The translations under genes were made by a program, and so were the position numbers. The notes beneath the pieces were generated by a model. That model made no database searches, was not told the DNA's origin, and saw nothing but the letters and a program-made list of their open reading frames with translations. Below are positions 15,574-26,600 of a DNA stretch of 64,000 nucleotides, piece after piece. The stretch comes from Shinella sp. PSBB067 (GTDB taxonomy: Bacteria > Pseudomonadota > Alphaproteobacteria > Rhizobiales > Rhizobiaceae). The first letter of the stretch is position 1, and each line of letters begins with the position of its first letter. The stretch is from contig NZ_CP069303.1 in NCBI RefSeq assembly GCF_016839145.1, forward strand, positions 806,001 through 870,000, written 5' to 3'.

Positions 15574-18527
15574 GTGATACTGTCCAGACCCTCCGCGATC
15601 TCATCCTCGACCTGGTCCCGGCCGACGGTTCGACCATTGGCAGCCAGGCGCTGATTACCGAGCTTCGCAACCACCTGCCGGATCTGGACGACGCCGAGTA
15701 TCATGCCGCGAAGGATGCGCTTGTCGCCGAAGGCCTGCTGGCGAAGGGGCGCGGCCGGGGTGGTTCTGTCTCCCGTGCGGATGGGCAGGTGCCGGCGGTC
15801 GCGGCCTCCGCGCCGGCAAAACCCAAGGCTGCTGCCATGCCGGCCGGGAACGGGTCAGGCGCCTATGCGCATGCGGACGAGGCCGTTCTGCGGCCGGATG
15901 TCGGGGTTGAGGCGCAGTTCTCGCATCGCAAGCCGCCGAAGACCTACCGCTACGATTCCAGCCTCGCGCCGGAGCTGGCGTGGGACGAGAGCGGCGAACG
16001 GCCCTTTGCAGAATGGCTGCTCAACCTGGTGGCCGAGGCCGCGGAGAAGGGAGAGGCCACGGTCTTTGCCGAGCCGCAGGTCTGGCAGGGCACGGAGGAG
16101 CGGTTCACCTCGCTCTCGCAATGCGCGGCGCGGCTGCGCAGCCTGACGAAGCCCTTCCTGAACTGGGCGGGCAAGGCCGAGCGGCAGCAGATCAGCGTGC
16201 CGACTCTGCCCCTGTTCGTGCATGAGCGGCATTCGACGCAGGCGATCCTCGAGACGCTGAAATCGCACAAGGCGCGCGGGCAGACGCTGGACCTGTTCGG
16301 CGATCTGGACCTCGACATCGCCGACCGGCTGGACGCCTACGAGCACAAGGGCCCCTGGACCAACCGCCTGATCCTTGGCGACTCGCTGCAGGTGATGAAC
16401 TCGCTCCTCGAGTACGAGGGGATGGGCGGCCAGGTGCAGATGATCTATTTCGACCCGCCTTATGGCGTGAAGTTCGGCTCGAACTTCCAACCATTCGTTC
16501 GAAAGAACCGGGTAGATCACGGCAAAGATGACGAGATGATCCGTGAGCCCGAGATGGTGAAAGCCTACCGGGACACTTGGGAGCTCGGCCTGCATTCCTA
16601 TCTCGCCTACCTGCGTGACCGAGTGATGCTGGCGAGGGAATTGTTGTCCGAGTCCGGTTCGCTGTTCGTGCAGATTTCCGACGACAACATTCATCACGTC
16701 CGCGAGGTTCTGGACGAAGTGTTCCCCGGCGGCTTCGTTTCGCAGATCAGTTTTCAGACGACCTCTGGGTTCGAGTCGTCGACCCTCCCGACGGTCGGCG
16801 ACTTCCTGCTCTGGTACTCAAAGGACAAGAGTAAGGTCAAATATAACAAGGTCTTCCAGCCGCAGCCGGTGGAGCTTGGCAAAGGAAATGCGCGCTGGGT
16901 GTTGTTCCCCGACGGGACATATCGAGGCGTCACTGCCGCCGAAGCTCGGGGGGAGGATGAACTACCGAAGGACGTGCGACTCTACAATCCCGGCGATCTT
17001 CAATCGCAAGGTGCCGCAACTGAACCGCAGCCCTTCGAACACCTCGGAAGGACTTATCTTCCCGGCGGGAACTCTCATTGGAAGGCAAACTATCCGGACG
17101 GAATGAAGCGCCTCGCGGCAGCTGGTCGTATTCACGTGGCGAAGAACAGCATCCGTTACCGTCGTTTCTCGGATGACTTCCCGTTCCAGCAAATCGGCAA
17201 CATCTGGACGGACACAATCACCGGAAACTTCACCGACGACAAGATCTACGTCGTGCAAACCGGCTTCAAGGTGATTGAGCGCTGCATGCAGATGACCACG
17301 GATCCGGGAGAATTGGTGCTCGACATTACCTGCGGCTCAGGGACCAGCGCGGTCGTGGCAGAACAATGGGGCCGCCGCTGGATCACCGTGGACACATCTC
17401 GGGTGCCGGTGGCTTTGGCCCGGCAGCGACTGCTGACGACTGCGTTTCCATGGTACAAACTGAAGGAGCCGTCGAAAGGTCCTGCTGGCGGCTTCGTCTA
17501 CGAGCGCAAGCGAAACAAGAAGGGCGAGGAAGTCGGCGGCCTCGTGCCCCGCATCACACTCAAGTCGATCGCGAACGATGAAGACCCCAAGATGGAGGTC
17601 CTGGTCGACCGCCCCGAGGTGAACGACAAGATCACGCGCGTCTGCGGTCCCTTCACCGTCGAAGCCACGATCCAGGCGGCGATGAGCATGGAGGAGGATG
17701 CCGAAGGCACCTCGGCGCAGCCGCAATCCTCAAGCCCGCGCGCCTATCTGGACCGCATGATCGAGGTGCTACGGCAGAGCAAGTCGCTCAGCCTGCCAGG
17801 GAACGAGACGCTGCAACTCGACAACGTCCGCCCGCTGGCCGACCGCGAATACCTGCATGCGGAGGCCGTGGCGAAGAATGGCAGCCAGAAGACCATCGCC
17901 ATTGCTTTTGGTCCCGAGGACGGCGCCATCGGCTCCGACTACGTATTCAACGCCGCCATGGAGGCAATGCAGCAGGGCTTTGGCCAGCTGTTCCTGTTCG
18001 GCTTCGCCATCCAGGCCAAGGCACGCGAGATCCTCGAGAAGATGAAGATCCCGACCGCCTACATCTCGATGACGCCGGATGTGGTGATGTCGGACCTGCT
18101 CAAGACGACGAAGGGCAGCGAGATCTTCTCGATCACCGGCCTGCCGGATGTGCGACTGGACAAGGCGGGCAAGCGCGACGACGGCACGCCGCTCTATCGC
18201 GTGGTGCTGCGCGGGCTCGACATCTTCCTGCCGCACCTGATGGACACCGACCACATCGACGCCGAGAACCTGCCCTGCTGGATGCTCGACACCAATCACA
18301 ACGGCATGGCGTTCTACGCGAGCCAGGTGTTCTTCCCCAAGACCAGCGCCTGGGACAACCTGCAGAAATCGCTGAAGGGCCAGTTCGAGGACAGCGTCTG
18401 GTCGCATCTGGCGGGGACGGTCAGCGAGCCCTTCGCGCTGGGTGACAAGAAGCGCATCGCGGTGAAGGTGATCGACGAACGCGGCAACGAGCTGATGGCG
18501 ACCCGCAGCGAAGAGGATGCCGTCTGA
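15570..18527 (+). CDS. Site-specific DNA methyltransferase, type III Mod-like (N6-adenine)
   Basis: A 985-residue methyltransferase. The N-terminus (1-70) is a winged-helix module ending GLLAKGRGRGGS, then an Ala/Pro-rich linker. The catalytic DPPYG is at 295-299, and the AdoMet-binding motif DITCGSGTSAV follows at 585-595, the order of beta-class amino-methyltransferases such as type III Mod. DPPY predicts N6-adenine methylation. The C-terminal 350 residues are probably target recognition and Res docking. It is coupled to WYL (ATGA) and to Res (TGATG at 18525-18529). It likely supplies the self-mark for the adjacent Res. At nearly 1000 residues it is longer than a typical Mod. Confidence 0.9.
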   Translation: MSDTVQTLRDLILDLVPADGSTIGSQALITELRNHLPDLDDAEYHAAKDALVAEGLLAKGRGRGGSVSRADGQVPAVAASAPAKPKAAAMPAGNGSGAYAHADEAVLRPDVGVEAQFSHRKPPKTYRYDSSLAPELAWDESGERPFAEWLLNLVAEAAEKGEATVFAEPQVWQGTEERFTSLSQCAARLRSLTKPFLNWAGKAERQQISVPTLPLFVHERHSTQAILETLKSHKARGQTLDLFGDLDLDIADRLDAYEHKGPWTNRLILGDSLQVMNSLLEYEGMGGQVQMIYFDPPYGVKFGSNFQPFVRKNRVDHGKDDEMIREPEMVKAYRDTWELGLHSYLAYLRDRVMLARELLSESGSLFVQISDDNIHHVREVLDEVFPGGFVSQISFQTTSGFESSTLPTVGDFLLWYSKDKSKVKYNKVFQPQPVELGKGNARWVLFPDGTYRGVTAAEARGEDELPKDVRLYNPGDLQSQGAATEPQPFEHLGRTYLPGGNSHWKANYPDGMKRLAAAGRIHVAKNSIRYRRFSDDFPFQQIGNIWTDTITGNFTDDKIYVVQTGFKVIERCMQMTTDPGELVLDITCGSGTSAVVAEQWGRRWITVDTSRVPVALARQRLLTTAFPWYKLKEPSKGPAGGFVYERKRNKKGEEVGGLVPRITLKSIANDEDPKMEVLVDRPEVNDKITRVCGPFTVEATIQAAMSMEEDAEGTSAQPQSSSPRAYLDRMIEVLRQSKSLSLPGNETLQLDNVRPLADREYLHAEAVAKNGSQKTIAIAFGPEDGAIGSDYVFNAAMEAMQQGFGQLFLFGFAIQAKAREILEKMKIPTAYISMTPDVVMSDLLKTTKGSEIFSITGLPDVRLDKAGKRDDGTPLYRVVLRGLDIFLPHLMDTDHIDAENLPCWMLDTNHNGMAFYASQVFFPKTSAWDNLQKSLKGQFEDSVWSHLAGTVSEPFALGDKKRIAVKVIDERGNELMATRSEEDAV

Positions 18528-21500
18528 TGCCTGAGGCCGCACAGCAGGACGCCCCACTCACCGTTGCCGAGGTCGAGTCCCCGATCATCAACTCGCCCTT
18601 CGCGGAACCGAAGTGTCACTGGAAGATCGAGAAGGCCAAGCCGCCCTACAAGGCTGATGGCCGGCGCCGCGCTAGCTACTTCTACCGCGTGCCGGAACAT
18701 GCCGGGCGTGGGCGCGCGAATCGCGACCAGGCCGAGCTGTTCGAGAGCCAGGCGGGCGAGGAAGTCGAGCTCGAGATCGTCAACGCCATTCGCGGCCGGG
18801 TAAAGGACTGGCGGGCGGGCGTGCACAGCGGTGGCGTGGCATATGACGGCGCCTCCCCGGTGACGCGCGAGCTTCTGGACCTCTGGCGCAGCGATCAGCG
18901 CATGCAGCGCCTGTTCTTCGCCCAGATCGAAGCCGCCGAGACGATCATCTTCCTCGTGGAGGCGAAGGACGTCTATCGCAAAGGGCTTCCCGAGATTCCC
19001 AAGGACGAGCCGGGACTGGAGGCCAAGGCGACCGGCGTGCGCGCCTTCCTGCGCTACGCCTGCAAGATGGCGACTGGCAGCGGCAAGACGACCGTGATGG
19101 GCATGCTTGCCGCGTGGTCGATTCTGAACCGCGTGGCGTCTCCGCGGGATGACCGGTTCTCGGACACCATCCTGATCGTCTGCCCCAACGTGACGATCCG
19201 CGAGCGGCTGCAAGAGCTGGATCCGGCGCTCGGCGACCTGAGCCTCTACCGAACACGGCAGCTGGTCCCGCCACACCGGATGGAAGAGCTGCGGCGTGGC
19301 GAGGTCATGATCGCGAACTGGCACCGGCTCGCGAAGAAGGAGACCAATTCGGTCAACGGCGACAGCGCCAAGGTGGTGAAGACCGGTGAGCCAGTCGAGG
19401 TGGTGAAGAACGCGGGGAAGGCGAACGAGAGCGTCGAGACAAAGTACTTCGAGTCCGACCAGGCCTGGTTCAAGCGCATCCGCCGGGAGCTTGGCAGCGG
19501 CAAGGGTCGGAGCCCGCACTGGCTGATCTTCAACGACGAGGCGCACCACGCCTACCGCAGGGGCGACGCCGCGAGCGAGGAAAGCCTCGACGAGGACAAG
19601 GACCTCGCGAAGAAGAACGCTCGTGAGGCCACGATCTGGATCGAGGGCTTGGACAGGATCAACAAGCTCGCGGGCGGCAGCCGGCGGCGTGGGATCAACC
19701 TCTGCGTCGACCTGTCGGCGACACCCTTCTACATCCAGGGCTCGGGAAACGAGGTCGGCAAGCCGTTCCCGTGGGTCGTGTCGGATTTCGGCCTGCTGGA
19801 TGCGATCGAATCCGGGCTGGTGAAGATTCCACAGCTTCCGGCGCGTGACGTGTCGGGCGCCGAGGAGGCCGCCTACTTCAACATCTGGCGCTGGGTTCAG
19901 GCGAAGGCCAAGGAGGATGGCCTCGGCACGAACATCACGCCGGAGATCGTGATGAACTATGCGTCCGCGCCCATCAACCTGCTGGCACAGGAGTGGCACG
20001 AGCGCTTCCTCGAATGGGAACAGCATTCCAAGCAGCAGCAGAAGCATCCGGTGCCGCCGGTGTTCATCGTCGTGTGCCGAGACACCGCCGTTGCCAAGGA
20101 AGTCCACGACTGGCTGGCGAATGGGAACGACAGCTACGGGGTTTCTCCTGCTTGGTTCCGGAATGCGCCCGGGCAGGAGGTCACTGTCAGGATCGACTCG
20201 AAGGTCATGGAGGACATCGAGGAAGGCGGGTCAAAGGACGAGACCAAGCGGCTTCGATTCATTCTCGACACGGTCGGCAAACCGGAATGGCCGGGCGGCA
20301 AGATCCCCGAGGACTGGTCCGAGCTGGTGCGCAAGCACAATGACAAGGTGGCCAGCGATGACAACGACGGTTCGCTAAAATGGATCGATGAGCGTATCCC
20401 GCCGGGGCGAGACGTCCGTTGCATCGTTTCGGTCGCGATGCTGGCGGAGGGCTGGGACGCCAACACGGTCACGCACATCGTCGGGCTCCGTCCGTTTGGC
20501 TCACAGCTCCTGTGCGAGCAGGTCGTCGGGCGGGCATTGCGGCGCAAGAGCTATGCGCTCGACGAGGAGACACAGATGTTCGCCGAGGAGACGGCCAAGG
20601 TCTTCGGTGTCCCCTTCGAGCTCATTCCGTTCAAGGTGAAGCCGGTTGGTCCGCAACCGCCGCAGCCAGATCCGAACCACATATACTCCGTCCCGGAGAA
20701 GGCCGAGTTCGAGATCACCTTTCCCATCGTGACCGGCTACCACCAGTCGGGCCAGTTCGATGTGCATATCGACTGGAGCAAGGTCGCCAAGGTGACGATC
20801 GATCCGATGAAGATCCCACAGGTGGTCGAGCTGACCCCTCTGACAACACCTGACGGGACATTGGCGGCATTCGGGCCGGGTGAACGCCCGATCCTCTCGT
20901 TGAAGGACTGGCGCGCCCGGTTTCGCGATCAGCAAGTTGCATTCAGGCTGGCACGTGAGATCTGCGACCGCTGGCTCTCAGACAACGGCGCCGAAGCAGT
21001 TCCAGTCCAGCAGCTTTTCCCGAAGGTCGCTTTCGCAGCGAAGCGCTTCCTTGCAGAAAAGCTTGATCGAAAAGGCGATAGTCGGCCGTGTGACGTGCTG
21101 CTGGTCGGCGAATACATGCAGGCTGCCATCGGCTCACTGCTCGAAGCCATCAAGAAGGGATCGGCGACAGGCGGCGGCGAGGTTGCCATCATTCCCCAAG
21201 GCGCAGCCGGTAGGGGAAGCACGCTCTACGTCGATTTCCACACGACAAAGCCGATTTACCCGGTCACGAGGTGTCATCTGAACGCGATGGTGGCTGACAC
21301 GAAGAAGTGGGAGCAAAGTGCCGCCTTCCTTCTCGACAGCCATCCAGGCGTGAAGAGGTGGGTCAAGAATGACCGGCTGGGGTTCACGATCCCCTATCGG
21401 CATCGTGGCCTGCTGTCGCGCTACATCCCCGACTTCATCGTTGTCACGGATCGAGACGAGAAGGTCATCGTGGAGATCAAGGGCCAGGTAACTGACAATG

Positions 21501-21667
21501 CAGACGCCAAGGCGAAGGCGGCTGAGCGATGGGTGGAAGCCGTCAATCGGCTTGGTGAGCACGGTGTATGGAAATACTTGTTCGTCGAAGATCCTGGGCG
21601 GATTGCCATACAGCTGAATGCGTTCACGCAAGCCAAATGGGATGAGGGTCCATTTCAGCTCACCTGA
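18527..21667 (+). CDS. BPTD_3080-type restriction endonuclease, Res-like SF2 helicase-nuclease
   Basis: A 1046-residue helicase-nuclease. The SF2 motor has Walker A MATGSGKT (181-188), the DEAH box (337-340), LSATPF (near 397-402) and a C-terminal helicase lobe with LRPFGSQLLCEQVVGRALRR. A PD-(D/E)XK nuclease follows: PDF with Asp969 and VEIKG with Glu983 and Lys985. This matches the BPTD_3080 family of type III-like Res subunits. With the upstream Mod it should cut DNA lacking the methyl mark after ATP-driven translocation. A gap of 138 bases separates it from the UvrD gene, the only sizeable gap in the operon. Confidence 0.9.
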   Translation: MPEAAQQDAPLTVAEVESPIINSPFAEPKCHWKIEKAKPPYKADGRRRASYFYRVPEHAGRGRANRDQAELFESQAGEEVELEIVNAIRGRVKDWRAGVHSGGVAYDGASPVTRELLDLWRSDQRMQRLFFAQIEAAETIIFLVEAKDVYRKGLPEIPKDEPGLEAKATGVRAFLRYACKMATGSGKTTVMGMLAAWSILNRVASPRDDRFSDTILIVCPNVTIRERLQELDPALGDLSLYRTRQLVPPHRMEELRRGEVMIANWHRLAKKETNSVNGDSAKVVKTGEPVEVVKNAGKANESVETKYFESDQAWFKRIRRELGSGKGRSPHWLIFNDEAHHAYRRGDAASEESLDEDKDLAKKNAREATIWIEGLDRINKLAGGSRRRGINLCVDLSATPFYIQGSGNEVGKPFPWVVSDFGLLDAIESGLVKIPQLPARDVSGAEEAAYFNIWRWVQAKAKEDGLGTNITPEIVMNYASAPINLLAQEWHERFLEWEQHSKQQQKHPVPPVFIVVCRDTAVAKEVHDWLANGNDSYGVSPAWFRNAPGQEVTVRIDSKVMEDIEEGGSKDETKRLRFILDTVGKPEWPGGKIPEDWSELVRKHNDKVASDDNDGSLKWIDERIPPGRDVRCIVSVAMLAEGWDANTVTHIVGLRPFGSQLLCEQVVGRALRRKSYALDEETQMFAEETAKVFGVPFELIPFKVKPVGPQPPQPDPNHIYSVPEKAEFEITFPIVTGYHQSGQFDVHIDWSKVAKVTIDPMKIPQVVELTPLTTPDGTLAAFGPGERPILSLKDWRARFRDQQVAFRLAREICDRWLSDNGAEAVPVQQLFPKVAFAAKRFLAEKLDRKGDSRPCDVLLVGEYMQAAIGSLLEAIKKGSATGGGEVAIIPQGAAGRGSTLYVDFHTTKPIYPVTRCHLNAMVADTKKWEQSAAFLLDSHPGVKRWVKNDRLGFTIPYRHRGLLSRYIPDFIVVTDRDEKVIVEIKGQVTDNADAKAKAAERWVEAVNRLGEHGVWKYLFVEDPGRIAIQLNAFTQAKWDEGPFQLT

Positions 21668-21805
21668 ATTGAACTCGACGATGGAATCGACGTGTCTGCG
21701 TCCAAATAGTTGATCCGAACAATCATGACAGTACTGGTTCGAAAGCATGAAGATTACTCGCACCGAGCCGGCGCACACGCTTTGGACGTTGGGACTTAAG
21801 CAAAC

Positions 21806-23680
21806 ATGAACAACTCTGGGCAACATCGGGTCGATGCCGGCTGGGACGCTGACCAGCTTCAAGTGATTGAGGCGGAAGCGGACGCTCGGCTTGTTGTCGA
21901 AGCGGGTCCCGGAACTGGCAAGACGGCCGTCGCCTGCGCGCGCCTTGCTCACCTCATTAGTGAGGAGGATGTGGAGCCGAGCAATGCCTGGATGATCAGC
22001 TTTACCCGGACCGCAGTTGCAGAAATTCGCGCGCGGCTGCATTCCTACGTCGGCGACGCTTCCTTTGCGATAAGGATAGCGACAATCGACTCTCACGCAT
22101 GGTCCATCCACTCGGGGCACGACCCGAATGCGAGGCTGACCGGGACCTATGAAGAAAACGTCGCCCGGGTCATCGATCTCCTGAAGACTGACGAGGATGT
22201 GGCCGATGAACTGTCACAGGTCGAGCATGTCGTAATCGACGAGGCACAGGACCTCGTCGGCCAGCGGGCAGACCTGATCGAGGAACTGGTGAAGAGATTG
22301 CCGTCTGATTGCGGTGTCACAGTCTTCGCTGACGAGGCCCAAGCCATCTATGGGTTCTCAGACGACAGTGACGGACATCGCAAGGGTGCCGCTGGCAAAC
22401 CCGGGAAGGCGCTTCTCGACAGGCTACGCGCAGAAAGGTCCCTTGGCTTCGAGACGCTGATCCTGAAGGAGATCTATCGCACGACCTCGCTAGGACTGCG
22501 AAAGATCTTCTCCGATTTGCGGAAGGATGTCCTCGACAAGAACAGGCATCGCGACGGCTTTCACGCCGAGACGGCGGAAAGAATCCGGGAGTTTGCAGAC
22601 AAGAAGGGCTTGAAGTGGACCCAGATGAAGGTCGCCGACTTCACCAGAGATGATCTTCTGCTTTTCAGAACCCGCGGCGAGGTGCTGATGGCGGCACAGT
22701 TCTGTGACCTTCCTCATCGGCTGCGCCTGTCAGGATATGGAGCGACGCTCCCGGCGTGGCTCGCAATCTGCTTCTCGGATTTTCTCGATCCCTACCTGGC
22801 CGAGCGGCAATTCCTCGATCTCTGGGCTACCCGCATCGAAAACAAGGCTGCCCCGCATTATGGGCCTGCCGAAGCATGGCAGCACCTGATGCGCGTTGCA
22901 GGGCGCAGGGATGGCTCGGTCGACATGTTGAAGCTGAGGAGGCGGTTGGGCCAGACCCGACCTCCGGTGGAACTGACCCTCCCCGAATATGGTCTTGAGG
23001 GACCGATCGTCGGAACGATTCACGCCAGCAAGGGCCGCGAGGCCAGCAACGTCGTGTTGCTGCTTCCGAACGGCGCGGAATTCGAAAGTGCCGAGGACGA
23101 GGCAGAGGAAGCGAGGGTCATTTTCGTCGGCGCCACACGTGCTCGTACTTCCCTCATCGTCGGCGAGAGCAATGCTTTCCGTTCGTCAACTCTTTCATCG
23201 GGGCGGGTTTATCGGTCAGTGAATTACGGCAAAGCCACAATGGTCGAAGTCGGTCGCGAAGGCGACATCACAGCTCGCGGACTTGTAGGCCGCCGCGAGT
23301 TCACAAGAGACTTGGCGCTAGCTGGCCAGACTTTTCTTGCAAAGCGTGCGGATGTTGTCACCACATTCAAGCTCGAGGCGGATCCCGATCTGGATTGGCG
23401 CTATAGGATCTGGAACGGGGATCAAGACCCCTGCGTAGGAATCCTGTCAAGCAAGCTGACGTCCGACCTGTGGCAGATTCTTGAGACTAGGAACCAGAGG
23501 CACAGTCACAAGCCACCAGGCTACGTGAACCATGTCCGGGGTCAGGGCAGCGCGACGATCGTGCTGGGACCCGATGACAGCGACCTCGAGACACTCAACG
23601 AGCCCTGGGCCACCTCTGGCTTCGTGCTCGCGCCGCGAATTGCGGCCTTCCCGCCATTCTTCTTCTTTCGTCGGAAATAG
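21806..23680 (+). CDS. UvrD/Rep-like superfamily I helicase
   Basis: A 624-residue SF1 helicase: Walker A AGPGTGKT (33-40), motif Ia SFTRTAVAEIRAR (65-77), Walker B VIDEAQD (143-149), motif V GTIHASKGREASNVVLL (about 404-420) and motif VI VGATRARTSL. A region of about 140 residues after motif VI has no motif I can name. It probably unwinds or translocates on DNA 3'-5'. It is not a core DISARM gene, but lies between Res and DrmA in the same operon, 5 bases ahead of drmA. The start ATG has no strong ribosome site; the 138-base leader may hold an internal promoter, though I see no clear one. Confidence 0.87.
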   Translation: MNNSGQHRVDAGWDADQLQVIEAEADARLVVEAGPGTGKTAVACARLAHLISEEDVEPSNAWMISFTRTAVAEIRARLHSYVGDASFAIRIATIDSHAWSIHSGHDPNARLTGTYEENVARVIDLLKTDEDVADELSQVEHVVIDEAQDLVGQRADLIEELVKRLPSDCGVTVFADEAQAIYGFSDDSDGHRKGAAGKPGKALLDRLRAERSLGFETLILKEIYRTTSLGLRKIFSDLRKDVLDKNRHRDGFHAETAERIREFADKKGLKWTQMKVADFTRDDLLLFRTRGEVLMAAQFCDLPHRLRLSGYGATLPAWLAICFSDFLDPYLAERQFLDLWATRIENKAAPHYGPAEAWQHLMRVAGRRDGSVDMLKLRRRLGQTRPPVELTLPEYGLEGPIVGTIHASKGREASNVVLLLPNGAEFESAEDEAEEARVIFVGATRARTSLIVGESNAFRSSTLSSGRVYRSVNYGKATMVEVGREGDITARGLVGRREFTRDLALAGQTFLAKRADVVTTFKLEADPDLDWRYRIWNGDQDPCVGILSSKLTSDLWQILETRNQRHSHKPPGYVNHVRGQGSATIVLGPDDSDLETLNEPWATSGFVLAPRIAAFPPFFFFRRK

Positions 23681-23685
23681 CTCTC

Positions 23686-26600
23686 ATGCAGGACAGATCA
23701 GAGGATAGAGACATCGTTGCCCTCAGGCTTGCAGAGGATCTTGTCGGCCCCCGGGCCGAAAACGAGGTGCTTTCAGCGCGGCCGTCCGATGTCTACCTGA
23801 CCGGCATTCTCTGGCCTCAGCGCACCGCCATGTCGGGCGAGGATGACGATCGCCTTGGCACAGCGGGAGCGGGCAGCGCGGAGGAGAGCGACGGCGAGAG
23901 CGACGCTGTACGAACCGGGTCGGTCCAGAAGCCGTCCGTTGCTGGCATATCCTTCAGCACAAAGGCGGAAGGTGTCGCGAAGGTGCGCATCGTCTGCAGC
24001 TTTGGGACCTATCGGACCGAGAAAGGCGACGATGGCGACGTATGGGTTCGGCAATCTCACAGTGTCGAAATTGCGGCCCTCGAACTGACGCCCGGTCCGA
24101 CGCGCGAGATCCAACTTGCCGAGCACGGAGATGGGCTTCCTGACGTTTCTCTTAGCGTCAGATGCATCAAGGCTGCGGATACCGTCCTCGTTACTCTCGC
24201 TCTGGTCAATTCGGTGGTTCCGGAGCAGGACCGAAACGAGATCGAGGCGGCCTCTCTCTTTCAGACCTCGCTTCGCATCGAGCCCTGCGAGGGTACTCTG
24301 CTGGTCCCGAAGCCTCCTCGGCGCGCAGCTTCGGTAAAGCCGACCACTGACGGCGAAACGGGCGCGGTCACCGACGAGGAGAGCGGAGCGCTTCTCTACA
24401 GGAACGTCGCGGAGTTTGCTGTCGGCCACGTCTGTTCGGCCGAGTGGGAAGAGGCAGAGATTTCGGCAGGCTCACAACCCCATGCTCGATGGGTTGCGAC
24501 GACATGGCTGCCATCGGCCATTGTCGAGGGGGTGGATCCCAATGGACATCCATATTTCGCAGAGCTGGGGAATGAACCCGGGACATTCGACCCTCTTCTG
24601 GCCGAGGCACTGGCCTCCGCTGACGCGACAACCCTTGGGAACGGACTTGTCACCTTCTGCGACGCCTATGCTCGGTGGATCGAGACACAGAGGAAGCGGC
24701 TTGAAGATGCCTGGGACGTCGCCCCTGCGTTGAAGCATGTTGCCGAGGCGCATCTCATCCAGTGCGATAAGGCTCTGGATCGCATGCGAGCATCGGTTGA
24801 TGAACTCGGCGCCAACCCGAGGCTGCGGAGAGCGTTCCAGCTGGCAAACTTCGCCATGCACCTGCAGCACTCGTGGGACAAGTCGAAGAGCCGTCACGGC
24901 TCCCTCCGCTGGCGCCCGTTCCAGCTAGGCTTTCTGCTTCTGAGCGCTCCGTCGTCGGTGGTCCGGGATCACGAGCACCGAGGAGTCATGGACCTGCTCT
25001 GGTTCCCGACGGGTGGCGGCAAGACCGAGGCTTATCTGGCGCTGATCGCGTGCATCGCCGTCTACCGCCGCCTCTCAGACAATCCGGACGACCACAGCGG
25101 CGTTTGCGCCCTAATGCGCTACACGCTTCGTCTTCTTACAACCCAGCAGTTTGCGCGTTCCGCTGCAATGATCGTGGCCCTTGAGGCCATCCGCACTGGT
25201 CGGGTAGCCGCTCCCGAGGGACTGCCGTTTCAGGGCGGAGAGCCTTTCTCGATAGGCCTGTGGGTTGGTGGTGATGCCACCCCAAACAAGCGGACCGCCG
25301 CTTACGCTTCCATCGTCCAGCGTTCGCAGGAGGTGGCTTCGCCAAAGCAACTCGCGCGTTGCCCTGCCTGTGAGTCGAAGCTGAACTGGTCGATAGCAAG
25401 CCCGACATCACCTGTGGAGGTTTCGTGCGAGAACCCCGAATGCGCGATGTATGGGCTGCTCCCGGTCCATACCGTGGACGAGGATGTCTACGACAATCGT
25501 CCGACGCTGATCATTGGAACGGCAGACAAGTTCGCTCAGGTCGTCCGTGAAAAGCGAACCAACAGTCTGTTTGCCGTCTCGGAAGGGTCCCCTCCTGACC
25601 TGATCATCCAGGACGAGTTGCATCTCATTTCGGGTCCGCTCGGGACAATTGCTGGCGTCTATGAATCTGCTTTCGACCTGATGTTCGCCGCGCGCGGACA
25701 TCGCGCCAAGGTCATCGGCTCGACAGCTACGATCCGCAGGGCGCCGGAACAGGTTCTGGCGCTTTTCGATCGCGAGGCCTTCCAGTTTCCGCCGCCGGCC
25801 ATCGACCATGACGATTCAGGGTTTGCGGTGCAGGACCGCCGCCCCAGCGCCAAAGGACGGCGATATCTCGGGGTCACTACAGCGGGCCGATCCGCAAAGT
25901 TCACCCTTCAGGCAGTGGCTGGCTCCCTGCTGCAGACTGCCTTCGGAGCGTTCAGCGACGATGTCCGTCGGGACGCCTACTGGACGCTTGTCGGCTACTT
26001 CAACTCCCTTCGGGAGCTCGGCGGCGCCCTTGTACTGATGCAGGATGACGTCACCGACAGTATCGCGCTCTACGCGAACGCTCGGTCGGAAGAGAAGCGC
26101 CCTCTCAGCAACGTCGAAGAACTCACCTCTCGCCGGACACAGGAGGAGATCCGGGAGATGCTCGACCTTCTCGATATCAAGGTTGGGGCTCCTGGCGCAG
26201 TCGATGCGGTGCTTGCGACTAACATGGTGAGTGTCGGCGTTGACATCTCCCGACTGGGACTAATGCTCGTCAACGGGCAACCAAAGACGTTCGCAGAGTA
26301 CATCCAGTCAACGAGCCGCGTCGGGCGCGGTGACGTGAGCGGCCTGGTCGTTTCGGTCCTCAACAACGCCAAGGCAAGGGACCGCTCGCATTTCGAGACG
26401 TTCTGCAGCTGGCACCGTACATTGTACAGGGACGTTGAGGCGACAAGCGTCACACCCTTCGCATCGCGTGCTCGCGACAGGGCGCTGCATGCCGCCCTTG
26501 TGGCGGCAGTACGCCATCTGGTTCCGGACATGCTCGACTCCCCTCGAATGGAAGACGAGGCGGAAGACGAGGCAATGGATCTCATCGACCTCATTGTCGA

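Noticed and set aside
18314..20107. 597-codon minus-strand frame opposite Mod and Res
   Set aside because: Crosses the Mod/Res junction on the other strand; both plus-strand genes have full catalytic motifs.
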